From: Chalara sp. BL73
Taxonomy: Eukaryota; Ascomycota; Leotiomycetes; Helotiales
Length of the DNA: 64,000 nucleotides
Assembly: GCA_918026815.1 (NCBI GenBank)
Contig: CAKJVC010000066.1
Location: 186,001 to 250,000, forward strand
Direction: 5' to 3'
Numbering within the stretch: the stretch's first letter is position 1; the number at the start of each line of letters is the position of its first letter. The notes under the pieces were generated by a model that had not been told where the DNA came from, searched no databases, and was given only the letters and a program-made list of their open reading frames with translations. Position numbers and translations under genes: made by a program. Shown piece after piece: positions 11,165 through 22,499 of the stretch.

Positions 11165-11568
11165 GAGGTACGGAGTACCAAATCGCGTGACGATCATACT
11201 TAGATTTGCACGCCACAGCAGCCGCAGGGCTGACAACGACTTCTTCCATAGTTAGGGCGCTAAAGAGCTCGAATAAGATCTTTTTATAGGTATTAGAAGT
11301 ACTAAGAGCCTATAAATAAAGCAGTGATTAGAAAAAGTACGTTTCGCTACAAAATAAGACCCTTTGTAATCAGCCGTAGCGGCGACGATATAAATATGGT
11401 TTTCTGGTAAAAAGGGTTGAAGATGTCTTAGAATAGCCATAGAATCTAACTTTTAAAACATTATAGAGAATTATTATAAATTACGTAAGTTTTATAATGC
11501 CTAAAGTCGAAGTACCTGTTATTTTTTCCAGCACGGAGGGTTTTGCAGCACGCAGGGATGCACGTTAC
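11165..11568 (-). repeat. repeat copy 3 (right arm, inverted)
   Basis: The reverse complement begins GTAACGTGCATCCCTGCGTG and repeats the left arm order: two GTGCTG-type units, AACAGGTACTTCGACTTT, ATGGCTATTCTAAGACATCT, CGTCGCCGCTACGGC and GCCCTAAC. It contains a 62-codon frame (11440-11252, minus strand) that is not open in the left arm. With copy 1 it forms an inverted pair about 6.35 kb apart that encloses the HET-NACHT-WD40 gene. Confidence 0.65.
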
Positions 11569-12703
11569 ATTATTTTTTGTACTATCCATGATGCCAACTT
11601 TCGTCAGTCACATAATGGTCGAGAGTAACAACCAGCAGTATTTATTTGAAAATTGGCGTACTGACATATTTTCAAGAACCATAGGAAGCGTAAAGTGGAT
11701 AGAATAATGTGGCACAAATCAACTCCTATTGACACAAGACTAATCTCTACCCTTTCTACAACGCCCCGAGCCCTCTACTTATGCCTTCCGATCCCCTAGC
11801 GACCCCTTTATCGGCTGAAACTTAGAGCTCTACCGAACCCCCTTATTGCCTTCGCACCTGACAGTATTGCTGGGCTATGACAATGGATAAGAGTTCGGCA
11901 GCCAGTGCTTACGTGCGAAATGAAGACCTCTTTTCTCTTAACATTCTATAGACTGTAGTCAATAATTTCAGTATAATAATTCTGTTCTCATCTCAGATAC
12001 CTTCCTTGACACAATATGACTCAAGGATAACCACACTTTGGAAGAGTCGGACCATTCTACTCCTGCACGACTTTGCTCTGAGCGATTGCTTCCTCAAGAA
12101 GTTTCAATGCTGAAACCCCTGTTGCAGAATCCGGTGCTATTAATGTCTGTTTTCGTAATCTCCTTATTTAGGTGGCGCGGGAGGATGGGCCTCGCGTAAG
12201 GGGCTAAGTGCCTTGTACCATGTTCGAGATAGGATCCATTGGCTATCATATATCTTGTAAAAATGCGTCTGAACTAAAGTTTAACAAGCACAGTACTCCG
12301 TAGCTTTGATAAAAAATATTGCATTGAAGAAGAAAGTAGAGTTTTCGTCCCTGAGAAAAGCTTTGGCACCTGTTACGCTTGACCCAAGTAGAACTGCGAC
12401 CAGAGGGAAGCTGCAGTTTATGATGGTAATAAAACGATGGCATTGTGGAAGGCAAATTAATTCGGCACGATGAAAGGTACAACAAGTTTTCTTTAAAGTA
12501 AAAACCACCTAGATTGCTTTTTGTGCTACAAGAAAGTCTGCAGACTTCACCAGAACGCCATGAAAATGCCAATGAAATATCCTAACGCCGCGTAAACCAG
12601 AATTCAACTCTACCAAACTCGCTCATTCAACAAATCGCTTACGAAACTCAAACGCAAGGGGAGAAGAAAAGATAATTCGCCCCCAGGCTTATCCTGAGCG
12701 ATT
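11569..12703. other. intergenic, no gene seen
   Basis: Several short minus-strand frames (for example 12246-12572) overlap each other but show no conserved motif, plausible splice sites or compositional coding signal. No repeat beyond the right arm is recognised. Confidence 0.45.
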
Positions 12704-13597
12704 TCATGCGATACTTGAAGGATCGAACCGAATAGGCTTGACCTTGCTGCAATTATGAACATCTCCCGCGCAAGAAGCATCAAACAGGCTCTTCGCAGGA
12801 CGCTTAGGGCGGCGATTGTTCGTAGGGATATTCGATGGGGGACCAGGAATCTGGAAAGGAGGACTGGCGGGCTTACCAAGAGCATTATCAAGATTTGACG
12901 GCTGATTTCTTGTCTCTAGGTCATTGCTAAGTGATGCACCACGGGTTTCGAGCGAGTTGAGGAACTCCTCGACTTTCTGGTCGGCTTCTCGACGTCCGAG
13001 AGAGTTGACAAAATCAGAATCAGCATCACGAGTCTCGAGCGAATTGAGGAATTCTTCGACTTTCTGGTCAGCCTCGCGTTTCTCAACTTCTGCTTCGTCT
13101 CTCTTTATGCCATTGTTAGGTGTATTTTTCGTTACGGAAGCACTTAGATCCGGTGTCCAGAAGTGTTTAACGTCGTAAAGTGGGTCACGACCGCATCCGT
13201 TGATGCTGGCGCAGGCAAAGGAAGGAGGAGAGATAGGCTTTCCGAGCAGTGAGTTTGGCTTCCTAGAGACGCGCTCTCGTTTCTCAACCGCGGAATTGAT
13301 ATCGCGCTCTACGACCGGGTTCACACCGTCGGAAATTCGTGGCCATGGAGATAGTGCATTGTTACAGTTAATGCCTTTGCATGCAATGAATGGCCTTGGT
13401 GAATACGGCTTTGGCACATGTGGCTTTGGCCGATTCATCCTCTCGCACGCCTCGCGTGTTCCCTTGCACGCAGCCAATATAGGCTCTCTTTTCTCGACAG
13501 CTGACTCGTCGATATTGCGCGTTGTAACAGGAAGGGCGACCACATGAGATATGAAGAGGGAGGATAGCAATACTGCTGTAGATATTGTCATATGCAT
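12704..13597 (-). CDS. secreted Kex2-processed proprotein with paired cysteines
   Basis: One frame of 297 aa. Residues 1-22 are a clear signal peptide (hydrophobic core VLLSSLFISHVVALP); the second Met at residue 3 could also start it. Dibasic Kex2-type sites occur at residues 36-37, 106-107, 165-166, 173-174 and 202-203, several as VEKR followed by E. The 16-residue unit EADQKVEEFLNSLETR occurs twice (175-190 and 204-219). Eight cysteines lie in four close pairs (44/51, 73/78, 129/135, 276/283), several with ACKG or CAS context. This architecture fits fungal Kex2-processed repeat proteins, including alpha-pheromone (ccg-4-like) precursors, but the WCxxxGQxC pheromone core is absent. Processed products and role are inferred only. 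Confidence 0.75.
   Translation of the reverse strand: MHMTISTAVLLSSLFISHVVALPVTTRNIDESAVEKREPILAACKGTREACERMNRPKPHVPKPYSPRPFIACKGINCNNALSPWPRISDGVNPVVERDINSAVEKRERVSRKPNSLLGKPISPPSFACASINGCGRDPLYDVKHFWTPDLSASVTKNTPNNGIKRDEAEVEKREADQKVEEFLNSLETRDADSDFVNSLGRREADQKVEEFLNSLETRGASLSNDLETRNQPSNLDNALGKPASPPFQIPGPPSNIPTNNRRPKRPAKSLFDASCAGDVHNCSKVKPIRFDPSSIA
12950..13085 (-). repeat. two 48-bp direct repeats inside the Kex2 proprotein gene
   Basis: Two nearly identical segments, starting near 12952 and 13036, encode the duplicated EADQKVEEFLNSLETR unit. They differ at several third-codon positions, so they are maintained repeats and not a very recent duplication. Confidence 0.6.
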
Positions 13598-14820
13598 TTT
13601 GATTTTCTTGTTTTGCTCTTTGCTTTGGTAGGTACGAAGTATTGATGTATTGTGCAGAATAATTTACATCAGTGGCAGTTGTCGACATTATATATCCTCT
13701 AGCACAATCCCGAATAAGGCCCAGGGTGAATTATGTTTCACAACATTTGCGCATTCAGGATTGATTAGGAATCAAAGGAGCCATCCGCATGCTACAGTAG
13801 AGGCTGTGTTGTCGTGGTTATAAATTGGGGCTTTGGCACGGGACGGCCCGAGACCTGGGGTAATGGGCTCTCATTCGTGTTCGTGACGTCTTTCAGGATC
13901 GCCAAGAACTGTGTCAGACGTATGATCCTCTGAAGCTTAGACAGAGGCTGAAATGATGTTTGACCTCAAGTGGCTGCTGCTCTTCTTACATGGTAGGCCG
14001 GCATTTATGCTTATTAATGATCGGGATCCGCTGTTTGATTCGTGGGGTAGCACGATGCATTGGTTATGATTTGCTGGTTCGCTTTCCAAAAGAGGTGTTA
14101 CACAGGTCCACAGGAACAGAGGAAGTGCTGCAGTGTGAAATTTAGATAAATATTCATTGGCATAATGGAGTCTTGGAAATCTTGTCGTTTTCAAATTTCT
14201 ATGCAGGATCTAATCTCTGCCGCCAATAATAGCGGGTGTGCTACAAGAGACTACGAAATCGCTTGGCATGCTTCGCATTCCAGCATAAGGTCGTGATCGC
14301 CTTAATGGTAGGATTCTTCAGAAGTCACATTTGATCATGAAGGCGAAGGACTTATATGCAACACCAGCCACTGCATTATTTACCTCTTGTAGGTGGTCTC
14401 GATGACAATTGGAAAGTAATGGTGTCATCTTCCTCCTTGGCTAAAGCAGTTTTTCGTTACTCAATTGTCCTCGCTCTAGAAAGTTAAAACATCCTTTTTG
14501 AAGGTCTCTTGTTTTTGTTTTTACTCTAGTATCAGCTCGGCTCTCATGGATCCAGACGGCGCAGTTATCTCTGCAGCACAAGGTCGGCTTATGATGTGAG
14601 TGGAACAAGACTAAGGTAAATATGACGCCGAAGTAATAGCAAGATTCCAATTAGAATTGCATATGTGGGCTTCGGATTCTGGCGTTAAAATGTTAGAAGT
14701 AAAAAAGGTTGATGAGCCTTTTGGCTTGGTGCTAGTAGTCTCTTGAATATCTAGCATAAAGGCACACATATCATCTCGGATGATCCGTTTCTGTGCTTAT
14801 CACTACTTATGCCCATGCTC
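13598..14820. other. intergenic, no gene seen
   Basis: Upstream region of the Kex2 proprotein gene. Short frames on both strands lack conserved features. The first 100 bp upstream of 13597 are AT-rich and include a TATATA-like run near 13690. Confidence 0.45.
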
Positions 14821-15735
14821 CTAAGGAAATCGATTTCCTGTTTCTCTTATAGATTGAGATTTTAAAGAGATAAAGGTTGAAGCATAGCGTGTCTTCAACC
14901 GGAGCTTTTGCATATCTTGACAGTCCTTGATATCATCATGAGAAAGAACAAGAATATCCTCAATATATTTTACGAAGGTCGGCGCCTCTCTCACCAAAAA
15001 GAGCCATGACGTAGAAGCTATTATCACCGGGTATTTCAGGCTCACTCTTGCTTTCGTCACTACTTGCACGAGCATCAAGTCTCCGATACCAGAAATTGTC
15101 AATGCTAGGCGGCACGTTATGGTACATCTATTTGCTCGAAAACATATGTAAAGCCCTCAGATGACGTAGAGCGCCGTGTAAAATCGACCCGGATGTTACT
15201 GCAAAAGTCTCGATAATAAACCCAAATTATCAGATGTTGCAACCGGGGTAGGGACCTATCCATAAGATATTGTACTTCGCACTTGTAAGACCCAAAAGTA
15301 CCTCTGTTGAAATTTCTACCGGCTGGTTGTTCAAGCAGCATATAGGCTAATACATCAAACAGATCCTAAATTCTCAAGTCTTAAAAAAATTAGCTTCGGC
15401 CGAGCTTTCCGTTTGCCAACATGCGTGTTGTGGTACATCTGAGGACGGCTTTCCAATATCAAAGCTTCGAGAAGATTGACCAACGAGGAAATTGTTTCAA
15501 AGCCGATGGAACAGTACCTTCGAATCGAAGTCTGAGGGTGCAAGTTTAAACCTCCTCAGTGTTGGGAAGTGATCGATAAAAGCCTCTATAACCCACTCTC
15601 CGCTCTCCTTATAGTTCAACATATCATACACATAAAGTAGCGAGCTCAAATTCAAGCCTTGAAACTGGGATATCCGCTTTAGAAACCAAGGCTCTATGTA
15701 TGCGAAATCCGAATACTCTGTACAAACTATAGATT
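14821..15735 (-). pseudogene. broken leucine-rich, F-box-like coding remnant
   Basis: Reading the minus strand from about 15735, coding-like frames follow one another but need frame changes. The first block (YIEPWFLKRISQF ... FPTLRRFKLAPSDFDSK) ends in a stop near 15515. The next block (NLLEALILESRPQ ... LIFLRLENL) is in another frame and stops near 15355. A third (LPRLQHLIIWVYYRDF) follows at 15341-15117, and a fourth at 15102-14821. Their Leu/Phe spacing resembles leucine-rich parts of fungal F-box-like proteins. The frame changes have no plausible introns between them, so I read this as a decaying gene. An unusual multi-exon gene remains possible. Confidence 0.4.
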
Positions 15736-15873
15736 ATTCTCGATGCAAATAGTCTTGATGAATGGCAAATAGATATAAGGGAGCACGGATACATACGCAT
15801 ATTCTATTATTTATTGACCCTGATGGTAATACTGTGTAGCTTTGATATAGAATTTCGATTACTGTGCAAACTT

Positions 15874-16710
15874 TTACTCTGGATCTAACATGCAAACTGG
15901 AATAAAGAACCATTGCAGGTGATGCCCACCGACATTTAGCTTGATATTTCCGATGGTTGGGAAGCGAGATAATAGAAGTTCTGGCCCTGTTTGGGTCATT
16001 CTTGAATCAGCCCACCCGATCGAATGCAAGCCGTCTTGAGTTATGACTTTAGGTACTTGGAAGGAAATGTAAGTAAAAGTTTTGAGCCTATGGGTTAGCC
16101 TCTTTCAATAGGACTGATACACACTTTGGAAGATTACTTACATGTATCCTAGTTGCCGTGTTGTATGCAACTCTTCTATGTATGATCGAAACCTCTCAAA
16201 GGAGGTGGCTGCGGATGAAGTAAAAACCCAGAGCGCTTTTAATGCGGTCCAGTCATCGGCCATTGTGACATCTAGTCCTATATCTACTCCATGATAGAAT
16301 CTTCCTGAGCGATGCTCATCTTCTACAAGAAACCTACGATGACGAGCTATACACAGCTCAGCTAAAATTATTCGTGTAAAAGAAGTCGAATGGTGTAGCT
16401 AGATGATACTGCTCCCTATAAGTAGAATCAAAGTAAATCTCTGTCAGGGTGTTGAAACGTTTGTAACATACGCAGAACGGCAGGTGTGACTGGTAGTCCG
16501 GGATTGCCAAGTGACGGATGCTCTCATTGATGATGTTGTCTAGCAGGATCGCTATGATGCTATCAAAAGCGAAGCATGTAGACTATTACTTGCATAGGTA
16601 TATGAAAGGTATACTAGGACCTACTGGTCAAGAAAGTTGAATATTTGGAACCCTTTCTGATGGAGATGTCTAGTATTGGCCGCGTGTTGTAGATCAAGGC
16701 TAATTTACAG
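15874..16710 (-). pseudogene. 3' part of an unrecognised intron-containing gene
   Basis: Three exons join cleanly on the minus strand: 16559-16472, 16398-16142 (donor GTAAGT) and 16087-15874, ending in TAA. An upstream exon (about 16705-16606, donor GTAGGT) continues the frame into ISLDLQHAANTR. The deduced protein contains blocks such as LLDNIINESIRHLAIP, FYHGVDIGLDVTMADDW and LLSRFPTIGNIKLNVGG. I do not recognise the family; the tone is F-box-like. No start codon or 5' exon could be found before the GH125 gene, whose 3' end is only about 200 bp upstream, so the gene appears truncated at its 5' end. It could alternatively be a complete gene whose first exon I missed. Confidence 0.45.
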
Positions 16711-16923
16711 AATCATTGGATTTGAGATTTGGGCGAAAGCATTCCGATTAAATGGACAGAGGGCTTCGGAAAAAATAATTATCAACTAAATGTTAAATTC
16801 ATACAGTAAATTATGAAGGGGGTATAGTTACCCTTGGTAGAACAGAATTTGCACAGTGGGTGAAAATTAGGCATATTATGCTTACTGCTCTAAATCACCG
16901 CTTGAACATGTCCACTATTCCAC

Positions 16924-18554
16924 TCACTGGAAGCTCTCTTGCAGGATAGATGGCAACCTTTCCTTTAGGTCCAATAAACACTGCCCGAAAAGACCATTCG
17001 CCCAACTGAACCATTGCCTCGACCACTTGTTTTGATTGAACGAGTCGATAGATTCGTGGATCAATCCGAGGCCAGCAGTACTACTAACTATCTCTCTAAG
17101 TTGATCTTTAATCTCATGGTCATCGGAAGATGTGAATATTCGGATAATGCTTGCCATCGGCCATGCCTGTCCTAGTCCGGCATGAGGACCACCAATACTG
17201 TCTTATAAGCATGCTTCTAGCCAAGAGTGGGATACAACCTACGCATTGATGACAGGCCCTCGCATGAAGTATGGATTGTCTTTGCTAAGAATGAACTTGC
17301 GAGTATTCTGATAGACAGGATCCGAAACATTGAGATAACCAAAGAATGGGGCGCTAAGCAAGCTTGGAATGTTGGCATCGTCCATCCGATTGGCAGAGCC
17401 AAAGCCGTCGACTTCAAATGCGTACACATTTCCATACACTGGATCACTCACGATGCCATGCTTTGTGATAGCGTTGCGAACGCTTTGTGAGAAATTGTAC
17501 ATATGGTTAGCAAGATTTCTTTGGCCCCCAATTGCAGCCATGATCTCTGAAGCAGTGTCAAGGTAGCGCGAGAACATCATATTTGCAGGGATAAAGAGTT
17601 GGTAGATGGTTCTGCATTTGTTAACACATCCCAAATATGCTGCATGGACAAGACTCACGAATCGTCCGAAGGCCGGAAAGCAGATCTGATGAGACCTGTT
17701 CCCTCCTGCACCGGATTACCTCGTCCAGAATTGCTAAGAGTTTCTGTGGCACTGGTAGTTTCTCGTTGCCAAGTGTAGGGGGTCGTATTAACGGATCCAT
17801 TGGCAGAATATGTTCCAACAAGCAAAGATTCTGCGGTGGCCAATATAGTTTTGATTGCATTGACCCACTGAAACTTTCTGAAGAACTCTACATCTCCAGT
17901 TGCCTCGTAGTAATTGGTAGAGATTTCCAAAAAGGCGGCTAGTGAGTCCAATTCGTATTTGCACTCAAATGCAACATTAGTCGATACGTCTGGAGTATAA
18001 GTATCGGGCCGATCCTGGTTCTTAGAAGGTGGTAATCCTGATTCTGAGGGTGGCTGGAAGGAGTTGCAGAATGGCGCTGCGATCACATATCGAGCTTGAA
18101 GGTTGATAACTCCACGGTATAGACTGGCCAGAGAATCATGACTAGTGTCTGCCTTGACCAAAGGTAAATAGCTTTGCATTTGATTGGCACTATCTCTCAA
18201 CCACATAGCATTTATATCTCCCGTAATCAAGAATGTCAGCTCCTCTTCGGAATTGTTTGCAGAAACCCCTTTCCACTTTACCGCAGTATCTAAGCTGTTG
18301 GGAAACGAATTCTCAAAAAGCCGGTACAGATCAGGATCCTTAATGACCGACTTCATGCTTGTCACAGTATCCTCTACGATTGAAGAGTTGAATGTTCGAC
18401 AAGCTGGTATAGGTCGCTGGTAAGCAAGTTGAAACTTTCCTGTGCTAAGAGGTGGGTGGACTTCTTTTGCATATTGGGCATAATCAGGGCATTGTGCTTG
18501 AACGATAGGAGTGAGGCAGCTTGCAGCAGCAAGAACCTGGAAATTATTTTTCAT
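16924..18554 (-). CDS. GH125 exo-alpha-1,6-mannosidase family protein (Mug157-like)
   Basis: Exons 18554-17659, 17611-17243 and 17197-16924 give 512 aa. The chosen ATG yields a signal peptide ([20 protein letters not shown]); the frame is open further upstream but without targeting value. The family signature runs through the protein: [62 protein letters not shown] and GPGYAWPMASI-like [11 protein letters not shown] near the end. GH125 enzymes cleave alpha-1,6-mannose from N-glycans or related glycans; the acidic residues of RDSANQ and MDDANIP are in the active site. Introns are 47 and 45 bp with GTGAGT and GTAGGT donors. Length and domain order are normal. A further short 3' exon is possible because the stop overlaps a GTGAGT sequence. 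Confidence 0.88.
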
Positions 18555-20114
18555 GATGGAAGGAAATGAGGACTGAGAATAATCTAAGTACAAGCAAAAG
18601 CTCTTTGAATTTAAAGGGTAAATATCCTCGGTAGCTTGGCTTGGATGTTTATACTTGCAGATCAGGAACGAGCTGCCCCACACGCGACCTGCAACCCCGC
18701 AATCCCCTGACCTCATCAGCCATCTGACCGCTTGACTAGGGGAGTAAATAACGCCGAGTCTCTATTCTATTATATAGAGACTGAACAAGTAAACACACAT
18801 GTTTTCAGAATAAAAATGAACAGCCATAACTGGATGATAGTCAATCTGAACCAAGTAGGTTTATTTATATCTCAGCCCAGGAACGACGAAACTTGGGTGA
18901 ATGAGCGCCGAACACTTGCACCGGTACTTGTATTTTGTGAACAGGGTAGACCAGAGACCCCAGCATGCAGCGAAGTCATGGCAACGGTCGCGGCATCTCC
19001 CATGCATGATCATATGCAGTATAACGTTCCATCGTTATTCACGAGGACGGAAAAGCAAGTACTTGTTCGTGCCTTACGAAGAACCTTCAGCTAGTCTTGA
19101 GGTGATATCACGAACCGAGGAGATTTACGTACTTGTGTTAGTTGTGATCTCCATGTTGCGTCCAACCTACCTCTTAGTGCCGAAGCCCTTTCTAAGTATC
19201 CAAACCCGCAAGGCTCTGGCCTGCATATGGCTATTGCGAGAAAGGTGCCTGCCTCTGAGTTTCTGAAGATGAGACAATAGCAGGTAGAGCACATGGAAAC
19301 AACTAGTTGTTTCCATTTGAGTGACCCTGAAATTTTGCGAAAACTTTGTTTCTTTTGAGATGCCACTGAGAGGGCCCATGCTTGCTCAAGGTCCATGTGT
19401 AGTCTCTTGCTGAGCCGCTGAACTGAACTGGACGAGAGCCTTCTATTGTTGTAGAGGAATATCGCTATCCAAGCTCATCATACTTGGTTTGTAGAACACT
19501 TGCTGGCATTATCATTCCTACAAGCGACAAGTCAGCAACAAGCCAAAAGTCGAAATGATAGACCAGCATTTGGCTATCTGTTTGTAGCTGGACTAACCAC
19601 TAACTAGGCGCGAAGAGCTGTCTGACATCAAAACAATCCCACCTAAAGGAAGGCCCACACAGCGGCCATCTGTTCACTTGTGCGACTCGTGAAAGGGCAC
19701 AAAGAGCTGGACGCAACGTCTCATCCTTAATATCAAAGCTCGCCAACACTAATCACAGGGGGCATGAGGCGATAAAGAGCATATGGGCTTCTAGGCTACT
19801 TATTCAGAGGACAATTATTCATGGGTAGTGGTTCGTGGGCCAATCAGAAACAGCTAACAGAGGCAAACCTGACCCTGGTAAAAAGAAGAAGGGGGGGGGG
19901 GGGTTCACGTGACCATGCGTCACACTAAATTCTGTAGTCGCGTCACGGAGCTTGGAGACTCGATAATATTTTTCACAGGCTTTTGGCTAGTAAATGCAGC
20001 ATCAACAATTTTGTCGACTACTTTCTCAACTCTTGTCAAGCGAGAAGTAAACACTTATCTCACATTCGCAGATCGCGAAAGGTGCAATCATCTACGCGCA
20101 CAATATCACGTTGA
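18555..20114. other. intergenic between divergent genes
   Basis: About 1.56 kb separates the divergent GH125 and RCC1 genes and presumably holds both promoters. A 13-bp poly-G run lies at 19891-19903. Frames at 18732-19094 and 18901-19266 overlap each other and show no conserved pattern. No RNA gene or repeat is seen. Confidence 0.45.
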
Positions 20115-22236
20115 ATGAAAGGCGGCACAAGGATGCCTCCTAAGAAAGCTATGTCCATGCTTGGACGCCACAAAGTCACCGCTGCAGAAAGCTCTCCGAG
20201 TACATCTGATGCGAAGAAAACGATCTCGCACCTCGCAGAGTCCTCAGAGCAGACAATCGCAGAATTGAAGCAAGCAGAATCAAAGAAGGCGGATATGAAG
20301 AAACCTGCATCAAAGAGAGTAGTACCGAAAAAGGCAGAATCTGCTATTACCACTACATCGAGGGATGTACCAAAAACAGGAGGGTCAAAGACAGGCAAAA
20401 GAAAAAGCGATGGGAATATCGACGAGCCAGTATCAAAGCGATTTGCCTCCAAGAATATGAAATCAGCTACAAAGACGAGCAATGTAAGTTATATTTTATG
20501 TTTGTATGAAACATCTCTAACTGGGCAGACTATGAAGAGCACCCCTCTGAGGAGTAATCCGTCAGCAGCTAGTAAGAAAACGGACTGGAGCATGAAAAGT
20601 GTAGCAGAGTTAAAAGAGGAATTGGGTGAGAGGGATCTGAACAAAACTGGTAACAGAGCAGTGCTTATTGCGCGTCTCGAAACTGTAGGTTTACTCTCAG
20701 TCATTCACGCACCTTCCTAACGAACGTAGTATGAACGAGTTTCGGTGGAGAAGAAGAAAGGTTCCGAGGCAAAGACAGCGACAAAGGAGAAGAGTGTGCC
20801 CAAAGTCAAGGCTGCTCAAGCAGCATCAGTTCCGAAGCCAAAGCCTGGTCCCAAGCATAAATTCGGTCCTACAATCAACAAGGCCCCAACCAAGAAACTT
20901 GATGTGTACGTATTCGGAGAGGGTTCGGCAGGTGAGCTTGGACTAGGCGCTCTCAAGCATGAGGGCAAGGCACCTATTGATGTACGGCGACCACGCCTTA
21001 ACCATCTGTTAAAGGCTGAGGAAGTTGGTGTCGTTGATTTAGCTGTCGGTGGCATGCACTGTGCTGCTTTGACACATGACAACAAGATCTTGACATGGGG
21101 CGTAAACGATAATGGTGCTTTGGGTCGCGAGACAGCTGCAGGTGGAAAGATGGTGAATATCGGCGATGGAGATAAAGAGGATGAGGATGAGGACGATGAT
21201 GAGGATTCTGGACTCAACCCCAATGAGGCGGAACCGACAGAGGTTGATGCGAAGCATTTCCCAGAAGGCACCAAATTTGCTAAACTCATGGCTTGCGATA
21301 GTGCGACATTCGCGCTCACTGCGGATGGATCCGTTTATGGGTGGGGAAATTTCAGAGTGAGCTCCGTGTCCAATTGGTCTTATAACTAGCTAACATACTC
21401 AGGGTAATGACGGCGATATGGGCTTCCGCCCTGATGGGAAGAAAGCCAAGCAACCGACTCCAATTCTTATTCCAGAGTTGAAGAAAATCACAGCTCTTGC
21501 GAGTGGTACAAACCACATCCTTGCGCTTGACAATAAAGGCAAGGTATTCACATTCGGTGCCGGCGAGCAAAACCAAATGGGTCGCCGCACTGTGGCGCGC
21601 CATGCCCACGCAGCTCTTGTACCTCGCGAGTTTGGCTTGCAGAGAAAGACGATCGTGAAGCTTGGCTGTGGAGATTATAACAGTTTCTGCATTGATAAGG
21701 ATTCCAATGTCTACGCTTGGGGTCTCAATGCCTTCGGACAAACCGGTATTGATATCGAGCAAGGTGACAATAATGATACAATCACCGTACCAACGCTAGT
21801 GGAGAAGTTAAAGGGCTATCGAATAAAGGAGATCGAAGGCGGGGCTCATCACACTCTCGCAGTCACGGAGACAGGTGAAGTTCTAGTATGGGGATCTATC
21901 CAGTCTTCGCAGGCTGGTATGGAGTATGACGATATTGATGAAGCAGTCATGTTCCGCGACAATGAGAGTCGGCCTCGCTATCTGAAGGAACCAGTCGTCG
22001 TTGCTGACATTGCTGGCGAATCTATCTCTTGTGGCGCGGACCATTGCCTTGTCATCACAAAGGATGGTGAGGCTTATTCATGGGGATTTTCAGAGAACTA
22101 TCAAACGGGGCAGGGCAACTTGCCTAAGGTGGTCAAGGCTACACAAATCAAAAACACGGCAGTTAGTGGTAAGAAGCTCTGCTTCGTGGGTGCAGGTGGA
22201 CAGTACGGTGTTTTGGCAGGCGAGCATACTGTGTAA
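20115..22236 (+). CDS. RCC1-type Ran guanine-nucleotide exchange factor with SAP motif
   Basis: Exons 20115-20483, 20529-20684, 20730-21356 and 21403-22236 give 661 aa. The N-terminal 180 residues are Lys/Ser/Ala-rich and contain a SAP-like DNA-binding segment (MKSVAELKEELGERDLNKTGNRAVLIARLE). From about residue 210 the seven-bladed RCC1 propeller is visible through repeats such as VYVFGEGSAGELGLG, ILTWGVNDNGALGR, VFTFGAGEQNQMGR, VYAWGLNAFGQTG and YSWGFSENYQTGQG. An acidic insert (GDKEDEDEDDDED) sits between blades 2 and 3, as in yeast and animal relatives. RCC1 loads GTP on Ran at chromatin for nuclear transport and spindle assembly. Introns are 45-46 bp, one with a GCTAAC branch point. Confident. 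Confidence 0.93.
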
Positions 22237-22499
22237 GAAGGATTGGGAGAAGTATATCTGAGAGATGGGTCATCTTATTTGACGGGGTTGCGGAGCTGGG
22301 TATACTGGATGGCGTTTGGGCAGTCAGCATTTGTGTTACTTGTGAGAGCTAAGCCTCTAACAGAGTCCTGTTGCAGAGACTCTGCCCTTATATTTTGACG
22401 AAGATATCGAATTCTATGATCCAATCACTACATAACTTTCTGTGCGACTTTAAATTTCTTCTATTAACTAGTAAGATTCATGCTTGCTGTAGCTATACT

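Noticed and set aside
12246..12572. Overlapping minus-strand frames near the Kex2 proprotein gene
   Set aside because: Two frames of similar length overlap in different registers, typical of chance in AT-rich DNA.
18732..19266. Possible small plus-strand gene upstream of RCC1
   Set aside because: Two overlapping frames without conserved sequence, and no start context or splice sites that extend them.
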